A program made the translations under genes and the position numbers. Positions 54,750 to 58,290 of a stretch of DNA of 58,290 nt are shown here, one piece after another. Positions within the stretch are counted from its first letter, which is position 1; every line of letters begins with the position of its first letter. Under the pieces are notes generated by a model, which was not told where the DNA came from, did no database searches, and saw nothing but the letters and a program-made list of their open reading frames with translations. This DNA is from Elainella sp. Prado103 (GTDB taxonomy: Bacteria; Cyanobacteriota; Cyanobacteriia; Elainellales; Elainellaceae): the NCBI GenBank assembly GCA_025454395.1, contig JALOOM010000048.1, positions 1 to 58,290 of the forward strand. Direction: 5' to 3'.

Positions 54750-55618
54750 ACAACACCTCAAAAAATGAAAAAGTGAATAACAACTATATAGCCAACAACT
54801 GCAAACAAACTCCGATCGATGAGTCGCTGAATCTGCTTAGTTTAACAATTCAACGCAATGGTTCAACGAGAGGAAACTATTTAATTTCATTCCAGGCGAT
54901 CGAAACTCAAACGAAATATTTTGAACGATCGGTGGAACACAATCACATAGGCTATGTCATGCAGGCTAACAATGTATCAGATCCAGTGTGAGATCAGAAG
55001 AGGCAACTTTAAACCAATTCATAACTTGACTCGATTTAAACTTGACTTAAATTCATCACCTGTAACACTTGATCGAGAAATTATCAGCAGGAAACCGATC
55101 GCATGAAATAGCGCAAACCATTCAATAGAACAGCCCAAACCACCCTTAGAGTGATCTCGAGCATCATCTAAGGTTTCACCAATTCAGAAGGCAAAATTAA
55201 TGATTAGGTTTATTGGCGACCTACTTTCTAAAATCCTAAGAGCTGGGATCGCTTCCACATCCTAAAACAACTGGACTAAATCTAATTTGCAGCTAGTAAT
55301 CAGTCATTTGAAGAGGAAAAATCACAACTTTAAAGATGCGTTAGAGAAGCGTTTGAATTAATTTCAACCTATCTGTTTAGCAACTCCAATTCTTATAACA
55401 TGCCTTTCTAAAAAATGAGCAGCTTTTAGCAAATTTCATTGAGTTTATTTTCCGTTAAGGATCGATTAAAGTTTCTGCTGCTGTAGGCTGGGAGCAATTC
55501 TTAAATACTCTGAAGAAAGAATATTCTCCGAGATGGAGATTGCTTCACTAGGATAGTGAATATAACAAGAAATAGATCCTGATACTCCTTTTTGTGGAGA
55601 GATGTGGAGAGATTTGGT
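54750..55618. other. Long AT-rich region without a clear gene
   Basis: About 870 bp with frequent stops in all frames. A 72-codon frame at 54773-54991 has no ribosome site. I found no tRNA, no known small RNA and, unusually for this window, no clear tandem array. Confidence 0.4.
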
Positions 55619-56224
55619 GTGTCTTCTTTATCTGTAAATGAGATGCTTCAGTTCGCCAGTGGTTTAGCTGCAAGTTTGGAAGCCTGCCACATTCAGTACT
55701 ATGTCAGTAAGCCTGTGGTTTGTTGCTTGTATGGGGATGCAACTAGACAAGACAAACTGGTGGTAGTCGCTGCGATCGATCCTTCCCATGTCCCAGACTT
55801 AACGACAGTGCTGTCGCAAGCATTCTACGTTTATCCCGACGATATTGTGCAGACCAGTCTAGGTGGCGGCGGGTTTGCCTTACGACACCCCCAAAATCAG
55901 CAAATTGCCGAAGTGTGGCAACATCAGTTAGATGCCTTTTCTGCCACCAAGATGGAGCGTCGCATGTTGTATCAGTCGGCTCTCCCGTCCCATCCCCGGA
56001 CTCTCCCGGCAACCGATCCATTTTGGATCTGTACGCTGGAAGATGCCATCCTCGATCGCTTGCTGTTTGAACCGAGTAGCCGCTCCAGTCTTCAGTGGCA
56101 GGGATTATTAGCGATATTACGAGCCCAGTCGCCCTATTTAGACTATGCCTATCTTGGCGAATGGGCTGGTCGGCTAGGGGTTTCTCGCACCCTGGGACAG
56201 GCACTCTTGGAAGCCGAAATCTGA
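55619..56224 (+). CDS. Divergent nucleotidyltransferase-fold protein
   Basis: 201 residues from a GTG at 55619 with GGAGAG five bases upstream; a TTG at 55592 or an ATG at 55643 are alternatives. The pattern of a predicted helix-strand start (SLEACHIQYYVSKPVVCCLYG), a strand with an acid (VVVAAIDPSHVPDL), and a later LEDAILDRLLFE...WQGLLAILRAQ resembles bacterial nucleotidyltransferase-like proteins near the AbiEii/MNT type. The expected GSxA and DxD residues are not clearly kept (SKPVV, VAAID), so activity is doubtful. A toxin or antitoxin partner is not visible. Confidence 0.55.
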   Translation: MSSLSVNEMLQFASGLAASLEACHIQYYVSKPVVCCLYGDATRQDKLVVVAAIDPSHVPDLTTVLSQAFYVYPDDIVQTSLGGGGFALRHPQNQQIAEVWQHQLDAFSATKMERRMLYQSALPSHPRTLPATDPFWICTLEDAILDRLLFEPSSRSSLQWQGLLAILRAQSPYLDYAYLGEWAGRLGVSRTLGQALLEAEI

Positions 56225-56299
56225 GGTTATCAGCCCTGGAGAGCTTGATCGCCCGAATCTCACCACTCTTGGGGTGGCAGGAGTAGATCATCTAATCAT

Positions 56300-57076
56300 C
56301 TAATAACCACTCAGCTTGCCTTGCCGCTTCACCTCGGTTTCAGCCCAGCGAAACAGCAGCACACCCGCACTAAAATAAATTAGCCCGTTCAGCAGGGCGA
56401 TCGACCAGATTCCCCAGTCCAAAGCTTCGCCTCGCGCCATCACTGATCGCATCAGTCCAGCTCCCGGTGCCATGGGTAATAGCCAGCCCAACCTCCGCAA
56501 GCCACCACTCCAGGTTTCAACCGGCACAGTAAACAAAAATAACAGGGCAAACTGAAACACGCTCAAAAGCTGCTGCACCTGTTTCAGGATTAACGCCAAG
56601 CTCCCCATGGCAAACGCCAACCCATAGGATGCCAACAGCACCGTCAACAGGGGGAGGAAGAGAATGGGCGGGAAGGCAAGCTGGCTGCCGGTTAAGGCGA
56701 TGATGATCAGCAGAATCCCCAGATTGATCCCCAGGTTCAGGAGCAGGCTGGCGATCGCCCGAGCCAAGAAAATCAGCGGAGCAGAATAGGGAGAGAGAAA
56801 AAGCTGCTCCAATGTTCCCGTGCGGGCTTCTTGCTGCAAGCCACCGGCAATATCACCCAGGATGAAAATCATCAACGTCCAAAGCACATAGCCGACAATG
56901 ATCGAGTCGAGTCGATCGCCCAACTGGAAGCCTGGGCCGGCAATATAGCGACTGCTGAGAAATAGTCCATAGAAAATAATCGTCGTGCCCACCATGCCGC
57001 CGATCACTTCTGAGGAGTAGCGAATGAGCTGAATCCAGCTTCGTTTGAGTTCGGCGAGAAAAAGAAAAATCATCAA
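56300..57076 (-). CDS. ABC-2 type transporter permease
   Basis: 258 residues with six helices. The cytosolic segment GGLQQEARTGTLEQLFLSP is the classic ABC-2 permease signature. It starts 28 bp after the ATPase gene upstream, forming a two-gene exporter. The substrate is unknown. Confidence 0.88.
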   Translation of the reverse strand: MMIFLFLAELKRSWIQLIRYSSEVIGGMVGTTIIFYGLFLSSRYIAGPGFQLGDRLDSIIVGYVLWTLMIFILGDIAGGLQQEARTGTLEQLFLSPYSAPLIFLARAIASLLLNLGINLGILLIIIALTGSQLAFPPILFLPLLTVLLASYGLAFAMGSLALILKQVQQLLSVFQFALLFLFTVPVETWSGGLRRLGWLLPMAPGAGLMRSVMARGEALDWGIWSIALLNGLIYFSAGVLLFRWAETEVKRQGKLSGY

Positions 57077-57104
57077 AAGATTCGAGTTGTTCTAAACTAA
57101 GGAC

Positions 57105-58022
57105 TTAAGTTCGATTAGACTGCACCAGCCGCAAAAAGATATCCGACAGGCTGGACTGGGTTTGCCCCATCTGCCGGATCGGGAGCGGTCTGAGAATATC
57201 GAGCACGGTATAAAGCACACTCGGATCGGGCAATATCACCTGCTGATCAGCCACTTGCCCCCCCAAGGCTGCCAGCTTGCTCGATCGCACCTCATCCAAC
57301 GGTTGTTCGAGTGTAATCAGGTAAGCCGCATCCGAGAACTGACGGATCAAGTCCGGTGTCGCGGCTTCAATGGCGATCTGACCCTGATCAATGATCGCCA
57401 CTCGATCGGAGAGTTCTTCGGCAATATCTAACTGATGAGTGGTGAGCAGGATCGCCCGTCCTTCGGCCGCAATTTCACGTACCAGCCGTTTGACGCTCTG
57501 GGTAGCTTCCACATCCAGCCCCAAGGTCGGTTCATCCAACAACAGCAAGAGCGGATCGTGGATTAATGCCACCGCAATAGCCAGCTTCTGCTGCATCCCA
57601 CGCGACAGGGTCTGAACCAGGGAGCGGCGTTTGTCTACCAACCCAAAGCGTTCCAGGAGATCCTGGCTGCGCTGCCGAGCCACTCGTTGAGACAAGCCCC
57701 GCAACACGCCAAAATATTCCAGATTTTCCTCCGGGGTAAGCCGCCAGTAGACATTGCGATTGCCTTCTAAGACGGCACCGATCGATCGCAACGCGCTGGT
57801 ATCTCGATGGGGATTGCGACCAGCGATCGACACCATGCCGCGATCGGGTAAGACGAGGCCAGCGATCATTTTAATCGTGGTGGTTTTGCCCGCTCCGTTG
57901 GGGCCGAGGAAGGCTAAGACTTCTCCGGCTGCAATTTGCAAAGAAACTGATTGAACGGCGGTAAAGGTTTGCTTGGCGGTTCGATAGGTTTTCTGGAGCT
58001 GCTGGGCTTCAAGAATCAACAT
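57105..58022 (-). CDS. ABC-2 type transporter ATP-binding protein
   Basis: 305 residues from the ATG at 58022 (MLILEAQQLQKTY). Walker A GPNGAGKTTT, signature LSRGMQQKLAIA, Walker B LLLLDEPTLGLD, and switch HQLDIAEELSD. The C-terminal 80 residues are the usual DUF4162-like extension of drug/polysaccharide-type exporters. Pairs with the permease downstream. The start lies in a 14-bp duplication (caacatacaagaat, about 58017-58044) that repeats the ATG region. Confidence 0.92.
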   Translation of the reverse strand: MLILEAQQLQKTYRTAKQTFTAVQSVSLQIAAGEVLAFLGPNGAGKTTTIKMIAGLVLPDRGMVSIAGRNPHRDTSALRSIGAVLEGNRNVYWRLTPEENLEYFGVLRGLSQRVARQRSQDLLERFGLVDKRRSLVQTLSRGMQQKLAIAVALIHDPLLLLLDEPTLGLDVEATQSVKRLVREIAAEGRAILLTTHQLDIAEELSDRVAIIDQGQIAIEAATPDLIRQFSDAAYLITLEQPLDEVRSSKLAALGGQVADQQVILPDPSVLYTVLDILRPLPIRQMGQTQSSLSDIFLRLVQSNRT

Positions 58023-58200
58023 ACAAGAATCAACATACAAGAATCAGAATCATGTTTAGTAGAGCAAAATTAGCCCCGGCAATCTTTCCCATTTCTTTCC
58101 CATTTCTGTCCTATTTTTGTCACATTAATGCCTAGAGACAAATCTGGCATCACCCGATCAACCCCATCACTCATCAGAATTACCCATCAGAACCTGATTG

Positions 58201-58290
58201 ACTGACAAATCTTTTCCCCTCATCCCTAAATCCCTTCTCCCACTAGGGGCGAAGGGACTTCCAATCCAATCCTGGTTTGAAAGCCCCTCG
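58201..58290. repeat. Part of a dispersed cyanobacterial repeat element
   Basis: The text cccctcatccctaaatccc followed by a hairpin (CCCTTC at 58232, GAAGGG at 58251) and a GGTTTGAAAGCCCC-like tail resembles a very common cyanobacterial intergenic repeat. It runs off the right edge. Confidence 0.5.

Noticed and set aside
54293-54991. Small frames at 54293-54529 and 54773-54991
   Set aside because: AT-rich chance frames with no start signals or recognisable sequence.

Overview
The window is a piece of a cyanobacterial chromosome. The evidence is the cyanobacterial photosynthesis gene set (petC-petA, rubA-ycf48-psbE-psbF-psbL-psbJ, psaX), frequent GCGATCGC (HIP1) octamers, pentapeptide-repeat and AAA-like proteins, and a CheA of the cyanobacterial PilL/PixL type. 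psaX and the very abundant short tandem repeats suggest a filamentous or thermophile-related lineage, but I cannot name a species. No rRNA, tRNA, CRISPR array, transposase or prophage was recognised by eye.

Layout. 1-9.7 kb: a huge membrane protein (5' end outside the window), an AAA-like ATPase with altered Walker B acids, a B12-dependent radical SAM enzyme, a FetB-type permease, recR and a small lipoprotein. 9.8-15.1 kb: ribD, a GAF-SpoIIE phosphatase, a small conserved protein and argH. 15.5-17.6 kb: small hypotheticals, a CopD-like protein and many tandem repeats. 17.8-24.9 kb: an apparent denitrification/NO cassette (formate/nitrite-family channel, NirK with an extra cupredoxin domain, RIC iron-sulfur repair protein, NorB on the minus strand; a Crp/Fnr-family regulator divergent on the plus strand) with a perfect TTGACTTAAGTCAA palindrome between norB and the regulator. 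24.9-26.7 kb: mnmD and msrA. 26.8-34.9 kb: a 2694-residue CheA whose middle is about 1750 residues of acidic repeats. 35-43.8 kb: a Cys-motif membrane protein, a DUF2079 protein, psaX, lipA, a response regulator, rsmG with an ABC ATPase, a TPR protein and a Cys-repeat exported protein. 44.2-45.8 kb: petCA. 46.3-51.4 kb: pentapeptide protein, SpoIID-like protein, RNase Z, bioY, lspA. 51.8-54.1 kb: rubA-ycf48-psbEFLJ. 54.2-58.3 kb: mostly AT-rich intergenic DNA, a divergent nucleotidyltransferase-fold protein and an ABC-2 exporter pair.

How the genes work together. The 17.8-24.9 kb cluster can be read as a pathway: nitrite uptake, NirK making NO, NorB reducing NO to N2O with quinol electrons, RIC repairing nitrosylated iron centres, and a cysteine-free Crp/Fnr protein that could sense NO and bind the palindrome. 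No nosZ is in the window. The rubA-ycf48-psbEFLJ block makes and assembles the cytochrome b559 part of photosystem II; petCA supplies two subunits of cytochrome b6f.

A second theme is structural. Short direct tandem repeats (unit 10-18 bp, most often 15) occur in most long intergenic gaps and also in frame inside genes (the left-edge membrane protein, the AAA protein, nirK, cheA), where 15-bp units add five residues per copy. All functional calls come from reading motifs by eye; no database search was run.
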